Shown here piece after piece: positions 25,284 through 34,524 of a stretch of 64,000 nt of DNA. Each line of letters starts with the position of its first letter. The stretch's first letter is position 1. The notes beneath the pieces were generated by a model. It was given only the letters and a program-made list of their open reading frames with translations. It made no database searches and had not been told where the DNA came from. The position numbers and the translations under genes were made by a program. The DNA is from Inquilinus ginsengisoli_A. GTDB lineage: Bacteria > Pseudomonadota > Alphaproteobacteria > DSM-16000 > Inquilinaceae. The stretch is taken from the NCBI RefSeq assembly GCF_031453975.1, contig NZ_JAVDPW010000004.1, forward strand, positions 124,001 to 188,000. The letters are read 5' to 3'.

Positions 25284-26588
25284 ATGCCGCGCCTCGAGAC
25301 CCTGATGACCGACGATCTCCGCGCCTTCCGGCGTCAGGCGGGCGACCGGCACACCGCCTTCAAGGCCCGCGGACTGAAGCTGGACAGCACCCGCGGCAAG
25401 CCGTCGGCGGAGCAACTGGACCTGTCGAACGCGCTGCTCGACCTGCCGGGGACCGACGGCTTCAAGGCCCAGGATGGCGGCGACTGTCGCAACTATCTCG
25501 GCGATGTGCGCGGTCTGCCGGAGGCGCGGGCGCTGTTCGCCCCGATGCTGGGCGCGCCGGCCGACCAGATGCTGGTCGGCGGCAATTCCAGCCTGACGCT
25601 GATGCACGACCTGATCGTCTTCGCCCTGCTGCACGGCGTGCCGGACGGCACCGCTTCGTGGTCTGCCCAGGCGCCGGTCAGCTTCCTGTGCCCGGTGCCC
25701 GGCTACGACCGCCACTTCTCGATCTGCGAAGGCTTCGGTATCCGCTTGGTCCCGGTGCCGCTGACCGGGCACGGGCCGGACATGGATGTGGTGGAGCGGC
25801 TGGTGGCCGGGGATCCCGGCATCAAGGGCATGTGGTGCGTGCCGAAATACAGCAACCCGACCGCCGAGACCTATTCCGACGAGACGGTCGAGCGGCTGGC
25901 GGCGATGCGCACGGCCGCCCCGGATTTCCGGCTGTTCTGGGACAACGCCTATGCCGTCCACCACCTGACCGACCGGCCGCACCAGCTGGCCGACATCCTC
26001 GCGGCCTGCGCCCGGCACGGCCACGCCAACCGGCCCTTCGTCTTCGGCTCGACCTCGAAGGTCACCTTTGCCGGCGCCGGCCTGTCGCTGTTCGCCAGTT
26101 CCACCGCGAATCTGGATTGGGCGCGCAAGCATCTCAGCCGCCAGTCGATCGGGCCGGACAAGCTGAACCAGCTGCGCCATGTCCGGCTGCTGCGCGACAT
26201 GGCCGGCATCGCCGCGCTGATGGAGCGCCACCGCCAGATCCTGGTGCCGAAGTTCCAGCGGGTGCAGGCGGTGTTCGCCGAGCATCTCGACGGCGCCGGC
26301 GTCGCCCGCTGGACCGAGCCGGAGGGCGGCTATTTCATCAGCCTGGACGTGCGGCCGGGTTCGGCCCGCCGCGTCGTGACCCTCGCGCAGGAGGCCGGGG
26401 TGGCGATGGTGGCCCCGGGCGCGACCTTCCCCTACGGTAAGGACCCGCAGGACCAGAACATCCGCATCGCGCCGACCTTCCCGGCGCTGCCGGAGGTCGG
26501 GCTGGCGGCCGAGGGCGTGGCGCTGTCGGTGCTGGTGGCGACCAGCGAGGCGATCCTGGCCGAACGGGAGTCCCATAGCGGGCACTGA
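25284..26588 (+). CDS. Aspartate aminotransferase subgroup Ic (PLP, class I/II fold)
   Basis: Enzyme of 434 aa of the recently defined Ic aspartate aminotransferase type (the mycobacterial Rv3722c group). Recognisable blocks are LDSTRGKPSAEQLDLSN, CRNYLGDVRGLPEARALFA, VGGNSSLTLMHDL, CVPKYSNPTAETYSDETV, FWDNAYAVHHL and the PLP-lysine region FVFGSTSKVTFAGAGLS. The last Lys is the internal aldimine residue. It would interconvert aspartate/2-oxoglutarate and oxaloacetate/glutamate in the cytoplasm. The ATG at 25284 gives an N-terminus compatible with family members. It is preceded by 131 bp of spacer and followed by a secreted-protein gene. Confidence 0.9.
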   Translation: MPRLETLMTDDLRAFRRQAGDRHTAFKARGLKLDSTRGKPSAEQLDLSNALLDLPGTDGFKAQDGGDCRNYLGDVRGLPEARALFAPMLGAPADQMLVGGNSSLTLMHDLIVFALLHGVPDGTASWSAQAPVSFLCPVPGYDRHFSICEGFGIRLVPVPLTGHGPDMDVVERLVAGDPGIKGMWCVPKYSNPTAETYSDETVERLAAMRTAAPDFRLFWDNAYAVHHLTDRPHQLADILAACARHGHANRPFVFGSTSKVTFAGAGLSLFASSTANLDWARKHLSRQSIGPDKLNQLRHVRLLRDMAGIAALMERHRQILVPKFQRVQAVFAEHLDGAGVARWTEPEGGYFISLDVRPGSARRVVTLAQEAGVAMVAPGATFPYGKDPQDQNIRIAPTFPALPEVGLAAEGVALSVLVATSEAILAERESHSGH

Positions 26589-26679
26589 CGCGGTCTGCGG
26601 CCGGCGACGGAACGCCGCCTGTCGTCCGTGGGTTGAGGGTCCGGTTCCCCCCCCAGCCCGATGCCCCAAGGACGACAGC

Positions 26680-27264
26680 ATGGCCCACCCTTCCCTGCTC
26701 CGGATCGCAGCCCTGACCCTTGCCCTGGCCGGCGCCGCGACCGCGGCCAGGGCCGACGACGCCGGGCAGCTGGCGGCCAAGGGCACCCAGCTGCTGCAGG
26801 CCGGGCAGTTCGCCGACGCCTACAAGGCCTTCAACGACGCCGCGATCGAAGCCTGGCTGCAGGCGCCGCTGGCCTTCCACCGGTCGCTGCTGGTGGCGGC
26901 CCCGGCGCAGAGCTACGGGTCGTTCAGCCCGCGCGAGACCAGCGTGTTCGACGGCACGTCCCCGCTGCGCTTCTACGCCGAGCCCACCGGCTTCGGCTGG
27001 AGCAAGGATGGCGAGCTGTACCGGATCGACCTGTCGATCGACTTCTCGCTGAAATCGGCCACAGGCGAAGCACTTGGCGAGCAGAAGGACTTCCAGACCT
27101 TCAAGGTCGAAAGCCGCGACCGGGTGCGCGAGATGTTCCTCAACCTGACCTTGACCCTGACCGACGCGCCCGACGGCCAGTACGTCGCCACCTTCACCGT
27201 CCACGACAAGGCGACCGGCAAGAGCGGGTCCTTCGACGTCCCGTTCGAACTCAAGAAGGGCTGA
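26680..27264 (+). CDS. Secreted protein of unknown function with signal peptide
   Basis: Protein of 194 aa. A standard Sec signal peptide (LLRIAALTLALAGAATAARA, then DD) suggests cleavage after ARA and periplasmic location. The mature N-terminus (AGQLAAKGTQLLQAGQFADA, then YKAFNDAA) resembles a single TPR-like helix pair. The rest is beta-rich (FYAEPTGFGWSKDGELYRID, YVATFTVHDKATGKSGSFDV) and may form an immunoglobulin-like sandwich. No catalytic motif and only non-conserved positions are apparent; I do not recognise the family. It is convergent with the carbonic anhydrase gene, 34 bp away. Confidence 0.8.
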   Translation: MAHPSLLRIAALTLALAGAATAARADDAGQLAAKGTQLLQAGQFADAYKAFNDAAIEAWLQAPLAFHRSLLVAAPAQSYGSFSPRETSVFDGTSPLRFYAEPTGFGWSKDGELYRIDLSIDFSLKSATGEALGEQKDFQTFKVESRDRVREMFLNLTLTLTDAPDGQYVATFTVHDKATGKSGSFDVPFELKKG

Positions 27265-27298
27265 CGCCGCCCGCCCCTCGCCCCGGGCGCCGCCGGAG

Positions 27299-27970
27299 TC
27301 AGGAACAGCGGATCGCGGCCAGCCCGCCCTTGCCTTCATCCGCCACCGGCTCGAAGCGCCCGGTGTCCGGATCCCGCACCAGCAGGCGGCCGGAGGCGAC
27401 GCCGAAATAGGCGCCGTGCAGCTGCAGCTTGCCGCGCCCGACCAGGATCGAGATGCAGGGGAAGGTCATCAGGTTCTGCAGGCTGAGTTCGACCGACGCG
27501 AACTCAAGCCGGCGCAGATAGTCGTCGCCGTCCTCCGGCCGACGGGGGCCGAGGCCTTCCGCCGCCGGGGCGATCTGCGACATCCAGCGGCCGATGAAGT
27601 CGCCCGGCGACAGCGGCTCCTGCTCGTCGGCGAAGGCGCGGATGCCGCCGCAATGGGCATGGCCCAGCACGACGATGTGCTTGACCCTGAGGGCCTGGAC
27701 GCCGAATTCCAGCGCCGCGCTGGTGCCGTGCTGGGTCTCCCGGTCCGGCTCATAGGGCGGCACCAGGTTGGCGACGTTACGCACGACCAGCAATTCGCCC
27801 GGCGCGGCGTCGAAGATGACCTCGGGCGACACCCGGGAATCGACGCAGCCGATGACCATGATCTCGGGCTTCTGCCCGGCCTCGGCCAGCATCTCGTAGC
27901 GATTGCGCTCGCTGGCGAAGCGGCCGCCCAGGAAGGCGCGGTATCCTTCGGTGAGCCGTTCGGGAAACAT
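27299..27970 (-). CDS. Beta-class carbonic anhydrase
   Basis: Enzyme of 223 aa that interconverts CO2 and bicarbonate. Zinc ligands are C42 (IGCVDSRVSPE), H104 and C107 (VLGHAHCGGI), and the D44/R46 dyad is intact, so it should be active. The motif VVRNVANLVPPYEPD is family-typical. The ATG at 27970 was chosen; a GTG 18 nt upstream is possible. It lies on the same strand as and downstream of the RamA-like gene cluster (85 bp gap), but a functional connection is not evident. Confidence 0.95.
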   Translation of the reverse strand: MFPERLTEGYRAFLGGRFASERNRYEMLAEAGQKPEIMVIGCVDSRVSPEVIFDAAPGELLVVRNVANLVPPYEPDRETQHGTSAALEFGVQALRVKHIVVLGHAHCGGIRAFADEQEPLSPGDFIGRWMSQIAPAAEGLGPRRPEDGDDYLRRLEFASVELSLQNLMTFPCISILVGRGKLQLHGAYFGVASGRLLVRDPDTGRFEPVADEGKGGLAAIRCS

Positions 27971-28054
27971 GGTTGTTCTCGCATTCACCGTGCCGCCAGG
28001 ACGAATGCGGCGACAGCGTGGCAATAGCAGATGCGCCCCGCCGCGCCAACAGCC

Positions 28055-30133
28055 CTAGCCGCGGCGGCGCCGGCGGCGGCCGCCTTCGCCATCGCCGCCA
28101 TCCGACACCTTCGGGGCCGGAAGGTCGACCACCGCCGCGAGGTTCGGGAAGGCGGCGGTCTTGTGCGGCAAGGCCATGGCCTCGACGAAATGCTGCTGGA
28201 ACATCGGCTCGACCGCGGTCTCGATCTTCTCGACCCGGCGGACGATCTGCTCGATCTCGGCCCGGGCGCTGCGATTCACCAGGGCGATGCGGGCGCCGGT
28301 GCCCGCGGCGTTACCGCCGGCCACCACCTTGGTCAGGTCGCAATCGGGGATCAGCCCCAGCACCATGGCGTATTTCACGTCGATATGGCTGCCGAAGGCG
28401 CCGGCCAGGGTGATGCGGTCGACTTGGTCGACGCCGAGCTTGTCCATCAGCAGGCGCACGCCGGCATAGAGGGCGGCCTTGGCCAGCTGGATCGCCCGGA
28501 TGTCGTTCTGGGTCACCCGCAGCTCGCGCTCGGCATCCTTGTACAGCACGTAGCTGAAGGTGCGCCCGTCCGGCACCACCCGCTCGCTGCGCGCCGCCAT
28601 GGCGCCGTCGATCACGCCGTCCTGGGTGATGATCCCGGCCAGGAACATCTCGGCCAGCACCTCGATGATGCCGGAGCCGCAGATGCCGGTGACGCCGGTG
28701 CGGCGCACTGCCTCGGCGAAGCCGTCGTCATCCGACCACAGATCGCTGCCGATGACGCGGAAGCGCGGCTCCAGCGTCACGCGGTCGACCCGCACCCGTT
28801 CGATCGCGCCGGGTGCCGCCCGCTGGCCGGAGGAGATCTGCGCGCCTTCGAAGGCCGGGCCGGTCGGGCTGGAACAGGCCAGCAGCCGGTGCCTGTTGCC
28901 CAGCACGATCTCGGCATTGGTGCCGACATCGACGATCAGCCGGAGGTCGTCGGATTTGTGCGGCTCCTCCGACAGGATCACCGCCGCGGTGTCGGCGCCG
29001 ACATGGCCGGCGATGCAGGGCAGCACATAGACCCGGGCGTTGGGGTGGATCCTGAGGTCGATCTCGGTCGCCCAGATGTTGATCGCCTGGTCGGTGGCCA
29101 GGGCGAAGGGGGCGCCGCCCAGCTCGATCGGGTCGATGCCCAGCACCAGGTGATGCATGATCGGGTTGCCGACCAGCGTCACCTCCAGCACGTCCTCGAC
29201 CTCCAGCCCGGCCTGGGCGGTGACGTGGGCGGCGAGATCGTTCAGCGCGCCTCGCACCGCCTCGGTCAGCGCCTTGTCGCCGCCGGGGTTCATCATGATG
29301 TAGCTGACCCGGCTCATCAGATCCTCGCCGAAGCGGATCTGCGGGTTCATGGCGCCGCCGGAGGCGACGACCTCGCCGGTCTCGATGTCGCAGAGGTGGC
29401 AGGCGATGGTGGTCGAGCCGATGTCGTAGGCCAGGCCGTAGATCTTGTCGCGGAAGCCGGGCCAGACGGCGAGCAGCCGCTTCACCCGTTGCTCGCGCAC
29501 CGCCACGGTGCAGGTCCAGGCGCCCTCGCCGCCCCCCGAGGCGCCCGGGCCGCGCAGTGCCTTCTGCAGCCGCTGCACCACCCTGAGATCGCAGTCCAGG
29601 CCGGTGATGCCCCATTGCTCCGCCAGCGCTTCTTCCAGCCGGCGCAGATCACCGGAGGGGTCGTGCATGTCGGGCTCGCGCACCTCGACGTAGTAGAGCT
29701 TGACCGCGGGATCGACCTCGATGATGCGGTGCTCGGCATCCTTGCGGACGACCTGCTTGTGCACCTGGCTTTCGGCCGGCACGTCGACCACCAGGTCGCC
29801 CTGGATCAGGGTCTGGCAGGACAGCCGCCGGCCGGGCTTCAGCCCGCGCTTCTCGGCGTAGCGAAGCTCCGCCATCCCTGCCTCGGAGGCATGGCCGGCC
29901 CGGGATTCGATGCCGTGCTTGGCGAACTGCCCACTGCCGATCTCGACCTGGCAGCGGCCGCAGATCGACCGCCCGCCGCAGACGCTGTCGACATCGACGC
30001 CGAGCGACCGCGCCGCCTGCAGCAGCGGCGTGCCCATGGCGAAACGCCCGCGCCGGCCCGAGGGGGTGAAGACGACGAGCGCCGTCTCCTTCGCCTCCTG
30101 GCTGGCCGGCTGCCCTGCATCGATCATGTTCAT
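28055..30133 (-). CDS. RamA-like ASKHA/2Fe-2S corrinoid reductive activator (DUF4445) with Arg-rich tail
   Basis: Protein of 692 aa. Residues ~17-110 form a plant-type [2Fe-2S] ferredoxin domain with C52-x5-C58-x2-C61 and C105 as ligands. A linker region follows (YYVEVREPDMHDPSGDLRRL), then an ASKHA-type ATPase domain beginning YGLAYDIGSTTIACHL and including LIVDVGTNAEIVLG and ITLAGAFGSHIDVKYA. Proteins of this type couple ATP hydrolysis to reduction of inactive Co(II) corrinoid to Co(I), serving corrinoid methyltransferases, so this one should reactivate the carrier at 32178-32882. The C-terminus is a charged tail, GGDGEGGRRRRRRG, shared in style with two partner enzymes. The ATG at 30133 has a TTG alternative 6 nt upstream. 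Confidence 0.92.
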   Translation of the reverse strand: MNMIDAGQPASQEAKETALVVFTPSGRRGRFAMGTPLLQAARSLGVDVDSVCGGRSICGRCQVEIGSGQFAKHGIESRAGHASEAGMAELRYAEKRGLKPGRRLSCQTLIQGDLVVDVPAESQVHKQVVRKDAEHRIIEVDPAVKLYYVEVREPDMHDPSGDLRRLEEALAEQWGITGLDCDLRVVQRLQKALRGPGASGGGEGAWTCTVAVREQRVKRLLAVWPGFRDKIYGLAYDIGSTTIACHLCDIETGEVVASGGAMNPQIRFGEDLMSRVSYIMMNPGGDKALTEAVRGALNDLAAHVTAQAGLEVEDVLEVTLVGNPIMHHLVLGIDPIELGGAPFALATDQAINIWATEIDLRIHPNARVYVLPCIAGHVGADTAAVILSEEPHKSDDLRLIVDVGTNAEIVLGNRHRLLACSSPTGPAFEGAQISSGQRAAPGAIERVRVDRVTLEPRFRVIGSDLWSDDDGFAEAVRRTGVTGICGSGIIEVLAEMFLAGIITQDGVIDGAMAARSERVVPDGRTFSYVLYKDAERELRVTQNDIRAIQLAKAALYAGVRLLMDKLGVDQVDRITLAGAFGSHIDVKYAMVLGLIPDCDLTKVVAGGNAAGTGARIALVNRSARAEIEQIVRRVEKIETAVEPMFQQHFVEAMALPHKTAAFPNLAAVVDLPAPKVSDGGDGEGGRRRRRRG

Positions 30134-30189
30134 CGCCAACCCGTCACCATTGCGATACCCCGGCCGAGGCGTCGCCCATCAATCCCATC

Positions 30190-31098
30190 TCATCCGCGCC
30201 GCCGACGGCCCTCGCGGCCGCCGCGCGCACCGCTGGCCTCGGCACCTTCCGGCGCGGGCTCACGATACTGGCGGATCCAGCGGGCGCAATGGGGGTCATG
30301 CCCCATCATGGTGTCGGCGCCCAGCACCGCCTGCAGGCTTTCGGCATGCAGCGGGTTGGTGATGGCCGAGGTCATGCCCGCACCGATCGCCATGGTCAGG
30401 AAGGCGGCGTTCAGCCCGTGCCGGTTGGGCATGCCGAAGCTGACATTGGAGGCGCCGCAGGTGGTGTTGACCTTCAGCTCCTCGCGCAGCCGGCGGACCA
30501 GCGCGAACACTTGCCGCCCGGCGGTGTTGATGGCGCCGATCGGCATCACCAGCGGGTCGACCACGATGTCGGCGTAGGAGATGCCGTGGTCGCGCGCCCG
30601 CTCGACGATCTTCTTGGCGACGGCGAAGCGGACGTCGGGGTCCTCGGAGATGCCGGTCTCGTCGTTGGAGATGGCGACGACGGCGGCGCCGTACTTCTTC
30701 ACCAGCGGCAGCACCGTCTCGAGCCGCTCATCCTCGCCGGTGACGGAGTTGACCAGGGCCTTGCCCTTGTAGACGGACAGCCCGGCCTCGAGCGCCGCGA
30801 CGATCGAGCTGTCGATCGACAGCGGCACGTCGGTGATCGACTGCACCAGTTGGATGCATTCCGCCAGGATGCGCGGCTCGTCCGCCAGCGGGATGCCGGC
30901 ATTGACGTCCAGCATCTGGGCGCCGGCCGCGACCTGAGCCAGGGCGTCGGACTGGACCCGGCTGTAGTCGCCGGCCTTCATCTCCTCGGCCAGGATCTTG
31001 CGGCCGGTCGGGTTGATCCGCTCCCCGATGATGACGAAGGGCCGTTCGAAGCCGATGGCGATCTCTTTGGTCGCCGAACTGATCACCGTGTCCGTCAT
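30190..31098 (-). CDS. Methyltetrahydrofolate:corrinoid methyltransferase (pterin-binding) with Arg-rich tail
   Basis: TIM-barrel protein of 302 aa of the pterin-binding family (AcsE/MtgA-like, equivalent to the MetH folate domain). Motifs: VIIGERINPTGRK at the N-terminus, MLDVNAGIPLADEP, VPLSIDSSIVAALEAGL and TTCGASNVSFGMPNRHGLN. It exchanges methyl groups between the corrinoid carrier and tetrahydrofolate; the direction depends on whether the local system makes methionine or demethylates amines. The last residues (SGARGGREGRRRRG) repeat the Arg-rich tail theme. It lies 56 bp upstream of the RamA-like gene on the same strand, so they are probably one operon with the genes up to 32882. Confidence 0.93.
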   Translation of the reverse strand: MTDTVISSATKEIAIGFERPFVIIGERINPTGRKILAEEMKAGDYSRVQSDALAQVAAGAQMLDVNAGIPLADEPRILAECIQLVQSITDVPLSIDSSIVAALEAGLSVYKGKALVNSVTGEDERLETVLPLVKKYGAAVVAISNDETGISEDPDVRFAVAKKIVERARDHGISYADIVVDPLVMPIGAINTAGRQVFALVRRLREELKVNTTCGASNVSFGMPNRHGLNAAFLTMAIGAGMTSAITNPLHAESLQAVLGADTMMGHDPHCARWIRQYREPAPEGAEASGARGGREGRRRRG

Positions 31099-31195
31099 GC
31101 CGTGACCGCCTTGCCTGGAGGTTCGATAGCATCGACGCTAGGCGGGATGGCGGTCCGGGGATCGTCTTGCAGCGGCATCGCCTGCCACAGGCGCG

Positions 31196-31510
31196 TCAGG
31201 CGCTCTCCCCGCCTTCGACACCGCCGGCCTCGACCAGCGCCTTCAGCCGGGCGGCGTCATAGGCTGCCTCGATCCGTGCCGCCGCCGCGTCGGCTTCGGC
31301 CTGCAGGTCCTCGCCGCACTCCACCGGCTCGGACTTCTTCCATTCCCCGAGATAGCTGTCGGCATCGCGCGCCTTGCCGCGCATGGCGGCGCGGTCGATC
31401 GCATCCTGGAAGCGCTGCGACAGCAGCACCTTGGCCTGGTCGCGCCGGCCGGCCTTGGCGGTGACCTGGCTGGGGATGTCGCGCCAGGAGACGATGATGA
31501 GCTGCGGCAT
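31196..31510 (-). CDS. 'Virulence factor' family small protein of the corrinoid operon
   Basis: Protein of 104 aa that begins MPQLIIVSWRDIPSQVTAKA. It matches the small family labelled 'virulence factor' in databases, whose members sit beside corrinoid methyltransferase genes in alphaproteobacteria. The name is historical; no toxin-like feature is present. The sequence is soluble and mostly helical, with a Lys/Arg-rich first half (KAGRRDQAKVLLSQRF) and an acidic Ala-rich second half (LQAEADAAAARIEAAYDAAR). No catalytic motif is visible. It lies 23 bp after the DUF1638 gene. An accessory role in handling the corrinoid protein is inferred purely from context. Confidence 0.82.
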   Translation of the reverse strand: MPQLIIVSWRDIPSQVTAKAGRRDQAKVLLSQRFQDAIDRAAMRGKARDADSYLGEWKKSEPVECGEDLQAEADAAAARIEAAYDAARLKALVEAGGVEGGESA

Positions 31511-31533
31511 GAAGACTCTCGATTGAGGAACGG

Positions 31534-32145
31534 TCAGGCGGACGCCGCCACGAAGCCGGCGAACTCGCCGTATCCCGTGAAGCGGTATTCGTAGTCCAAG
31601 CCCAGCCGTTCCGCCGCCGCCTTGGCCTGGGCCTGCAGCGCCGGATCTTCGGTCTGGGCGAGGTAGACCACGCGCCGATAGTTGCCGAAGAACATCGGCA
31701 GCAGTTCCGGATGGCGGTCCAGGCCCATGCCTTCGACGACCAGGGTGTGGAAGTGGCGGGTCAGGAAGTCGGTCAGGAAGAAGCTGCCCGGCTCCTCCTC
31801 CATCAGCCGGTCGAAATCGGGCGCTCCGGCGAAGAAGGAATAGCAGTGCGGGCCACCGATGCGGTCCACCCCCTCCTCCGCCAGCATCCGGTCGATGCCG
31901 CCGCCGGTGCCGCAATCGGCATAGGCGATGCGGATCCGGGTCCAGCCCATGGCGCGGGCGGTGCGGATGCGCTGGCGCAGCCGCTCGGAGATGCGCTCGG
32001 GCCGATTGTGCAGGATGGCGGGCAGGCAGGTGACCGCGACGCGGTCCTCGATGCCGTTGGCGCGGATCACGGCCAGCGTCTCGCGCGCCAGGGCGCCGCA
32101 GGCGATCAGCAGGGTGCGGTCGGGGCCGGGGGCGACCCCGGCCAC
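31534..32145 (-). CDS. DUF1638-family protein of the corrinoid operon
   Basis: Protein of about 203 aa. The conserved beginning RTLLIACGALARETLAVIRA, an internal IAYADCGTGGGIDRML, and the C-terminal HPELLPMFFGNYRRVVYLAQ identify DUF1638. Cysteines in IACGA, TCLPA, ADCGTGG and PHCYSF could ligate a metal or cofactor. The GTG at 32145 (with GAGCGG upstream) places the conserved core about 10 residues from the N-terminus, as in relatives; starts closer to the upstream stop at 32178 cannot be excluded. The function is unknown. Its constant association with corrinoid methyltransferases suggests a role in substrate handling or corrinoid maintenance (inference). Confidence 0.8.
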   Translation of the reverse strand: MAGVAPGPDRTLLIACGALARETLAVIRANGIEDRVAVTCLPAILHNRPERISERLRQRIRTARAMGWTRIRIAYADCGTGGGIDRMLAEEGVDRIGGPHCYSFFAGAPDFDRLMEEEPGSFFLTDFLTRHFHTLVVEGMGLDRHPELLPMFFGNYRRVVYLAQTEDPALQAQAKAAAERLGLDYEYRFTGYGEFAGFVAASA

Positions 32146-32177
32146 GCCGAACCGCTCGACCAGCGCTGCGTCGGGCC

Positions 32178-32882
<705 letters not shown>

Positions 32883-33082
32883 GAGGGCCCTCGATCGCCG
32901 GCTGCATCCGCTGACAAGCCACGGATGGCATTTAGCGGGGAAGCCGCCCGTCGTCGCTAGCCTGGAACCGACCCGGACTGCGAAGGCGGCGACACGTTTG
33001 CGACACGGCCGCGGCGATGGCGCCCTTGCCAGGAGGGCGGCGTCCCCGGATGATGCGCCCCTGCCCCGGCCACATGGTAGCC

Positions 33083-33574
33083 ATGGACCTCCAGGATTCG
33101 CTTCTCACCTTCCTCCGCCACTTTCCGCGGACGGACGACACCACGCTGATCATCCTGAAGGGCCATCTTCTGCTGGAGGAGGAGATCAACCACCTGCTGC
33201 ACGAGATGCTGGCGAACCCGGCCGCGCTGGACGGGCTGCAGATCAACTTCTTCATCAAGACCCAGTTCCTGCGGGCGCTGATTAAGAACGAGACGCTCGA
33301 CAGCATCCTGGACGCGGCGGAGAAGTTGAACCGGCTGCGCAACCGCCTGGCGCACAACCTGGAGCCATCGGGCGTCGAGGCGGCGATCCGCGACTTCGTC
33401 ACCGGTGCCGACGGCCGGATCCTGGGCGGCGAGGCCGCGCCCGACCAGCTGTTGAAGCGGCGCATCGCCTTCCTGTGCGGCCAGTTGCTGCGCTTCCGCA
33501 CCGAGTACCGGGCCGCGCGCCAGATGCTCAAGACCCGGGTCGGCACGGTAAAGACCAAGACCAAACGGTCCTGA
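33083..33574 (+). CDS. HEPN-like protein with RNxLAH motif
   Basis: All-helical protein of 163 aa starting at the ATG at 33083 (MDLQDSLLTFLRHF; an ATG at 33074 is an alternative). The segments IILKGHLLLEEEINHLLHEM and LNRLRNRLAHNLEPSG match proteins with the HEPN-type R-x4-H active-site motif (R-N-R-L-A-H). In many HEPN proteins that motif gives RNase activity, often in toxin-antitoxin or defence settings, but comparable stand-alone proteins have unproven roles. No MNT nucleotidyltransferase partner is adjacent; the next gene is an 84-aa basic protein. It is divergent from the corrinoid operon. Confidence 0.72.
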   Translation: MDLQDSLLTFLRHFPRTDDTTLIILKGHLLLEEEINHLLHEMLANPAALDGLQINFFIKTQFLRALIKNETLDSILDAAEKLNRLRNRLAHNLEPSGVEAAIRDFVTGADGRILGGEAAPDQLLKRRIAFLCGQLLRFRTEYRAARQMLKTRVGTVKTKTKRS

Positions 33575-33590
33575 CCGGAGGGAAACCGAC

Positions 33591-33845
33591 ATGCCGGGAT
33601 GGAAGAACCGCGGCGGCGGGCCGCGCGACCCGGACAAGCTGACGCGGGCGGTGCAGGCGGCGGACCGGCGCCAGGACCGCCGGGCCAAGACCGACCGCCA
33701 GGCGCAGGAGGCCGAGCGCAACGCCTTGGCGCTCAACCTTCTGGCCGCCGAGATCGTCGATCCGGATGCGAGGCTCGACGGCGAGGCAGCCGCACAGGAA
33801 ACGAATCCCGTATCCAAGGGCGACGCTGCGCGGGATAGTGTGTGA
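33591..33845 (+). CDS. Small highly charged protein, unknown function
   Basis: Protein of 84 aa starting at 33591 with a GGAGGG box 9 nt upstream. The first half is strongly basic (RAVQAADRRQDRRAKTDRQA) and probably one long helix; the C-terminal third is acidic. There is no recognised family. It lies 16 nt after the HEPN-like gene, and its stop abuts the ATG of the DsbA-family gene (TGA then ATG), so all three are likely co-transcribed. It could be an antitoxin-like partner of the HEPN protein or a nucleic-acid-binding protein; neither is shown. Confidence 0.65.
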   Translation: MPGWKNRGGGPRDPDKLTRAVQAADRRQDRRAKTDRQAQEAERNALALNLLAAEIVDPDARLDGEAAAQETNPVSKGDAARDSV

Positions 33846-34502
33846 ATGCGGATCGACGTCTTCTTCGATGTGGTGTGCCCCTGGTGCTATATCGGCAAGC
33901 ACCGGCTGGAGCGCGCTTTGGCCATCAGGCCGCTGCCGGGTCTGGAGATCCGCTGGCAGCCCTTCCAGCTGAATCCGGAGATGCCGAAGGTCGGCGTCGA
34001 CCGGCAGAGCTACATGATCGCCAAGTTCGGCGGCCGCGAGCGGATGCGGCAGATCAACGCCGTCGTGGCCGAGGCCGCCGCCAAGGAAGGCCTGCCCCTG
34101 AACCAGAGCATCATCCGCCGCACCCCGAACACGGTCGAGGCCCACCGGCTGATCCGCCATGCCGGCGAGTTGGGGGAGGCCGACCGCATGGTCGACGCCC
34201 TGTTCTCCGCCTATTTCGCCCAGGGGCTGGATGTCGGCGACCGGGCGACGTTGATCAGCATCGCCGTCGAGATCGGCTTCGACCGCAAGCGGGTGGCGGG
34301 GGTTCTGGCCAGCGAGCTCGGGGTCGCCGAGATCCAGACGGCCGACCTGCGGGCCCGGCAGCTCGGCATCCAGGCGGTGCCGTGCTTCGTCTTCGACGGC
34401 CGCTACGCCGTCTCCGGCGCGCAGGAGCCGAGCGCCTTCCTGCCGCTGCTCGACCTCTCCCGCGAACACGCCGTCTCCGCCCCGCTGTCGGAACGGGCGT
34501 AG
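33846..34502 (+). CDS. FrnE-like DsbA-family oxidoreductase
   Basis: Protein of 218 aa with a thioredoxin fold and the redox pair C11-P-W-C14 in FFDVVCPWCYIGKHRLERAL. The helical insertion is typical of the FrnE/HCCA group, and the cis-Pro loop IQAVPCFVFDGRYAVSGAQ closes the fold. No signal peptide is present, so it is cytoplasmic, unlike periplasmic DsbA. FrnE-type proteins are linked to polyketide tailoring in Streptomyces and to oxidative stress tolerance in Deinococcus; the role here is unknown. It is convergent with mfd, 22 bp away. Confidence 0.93.
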   Translation: MRIDVFFDVVCPWCYIGKHRLERALAIRPLPGLEIRWQPFQLNPEMPKVGVDRQSYMIAKFGGRERMRQINAVVAEAAAKEGLPLNQSIIRRTPNTVEAHRLIRHAGELGEADRMVDALFSAYFAQGLDVGDRATLISIAVEIGFDRKRVAGVLASELGVAEIQTADLRARQLGIQAVPCFVFDGRYAVSGAQEPSAFLPLLDLSREHAVSAPLSERA

Positions 34503-34524
34503 CCTGCGCCTCTGACGTCGGGAA

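Noticed and set aside
31196..31510. A toxin or virulence determinant, as the family name suggests
   Set aside because: The protein is a small soluble protein with no secretion signal or toxic motif; its neighbours are corrinoid metabolism genes, and the label appears historical.
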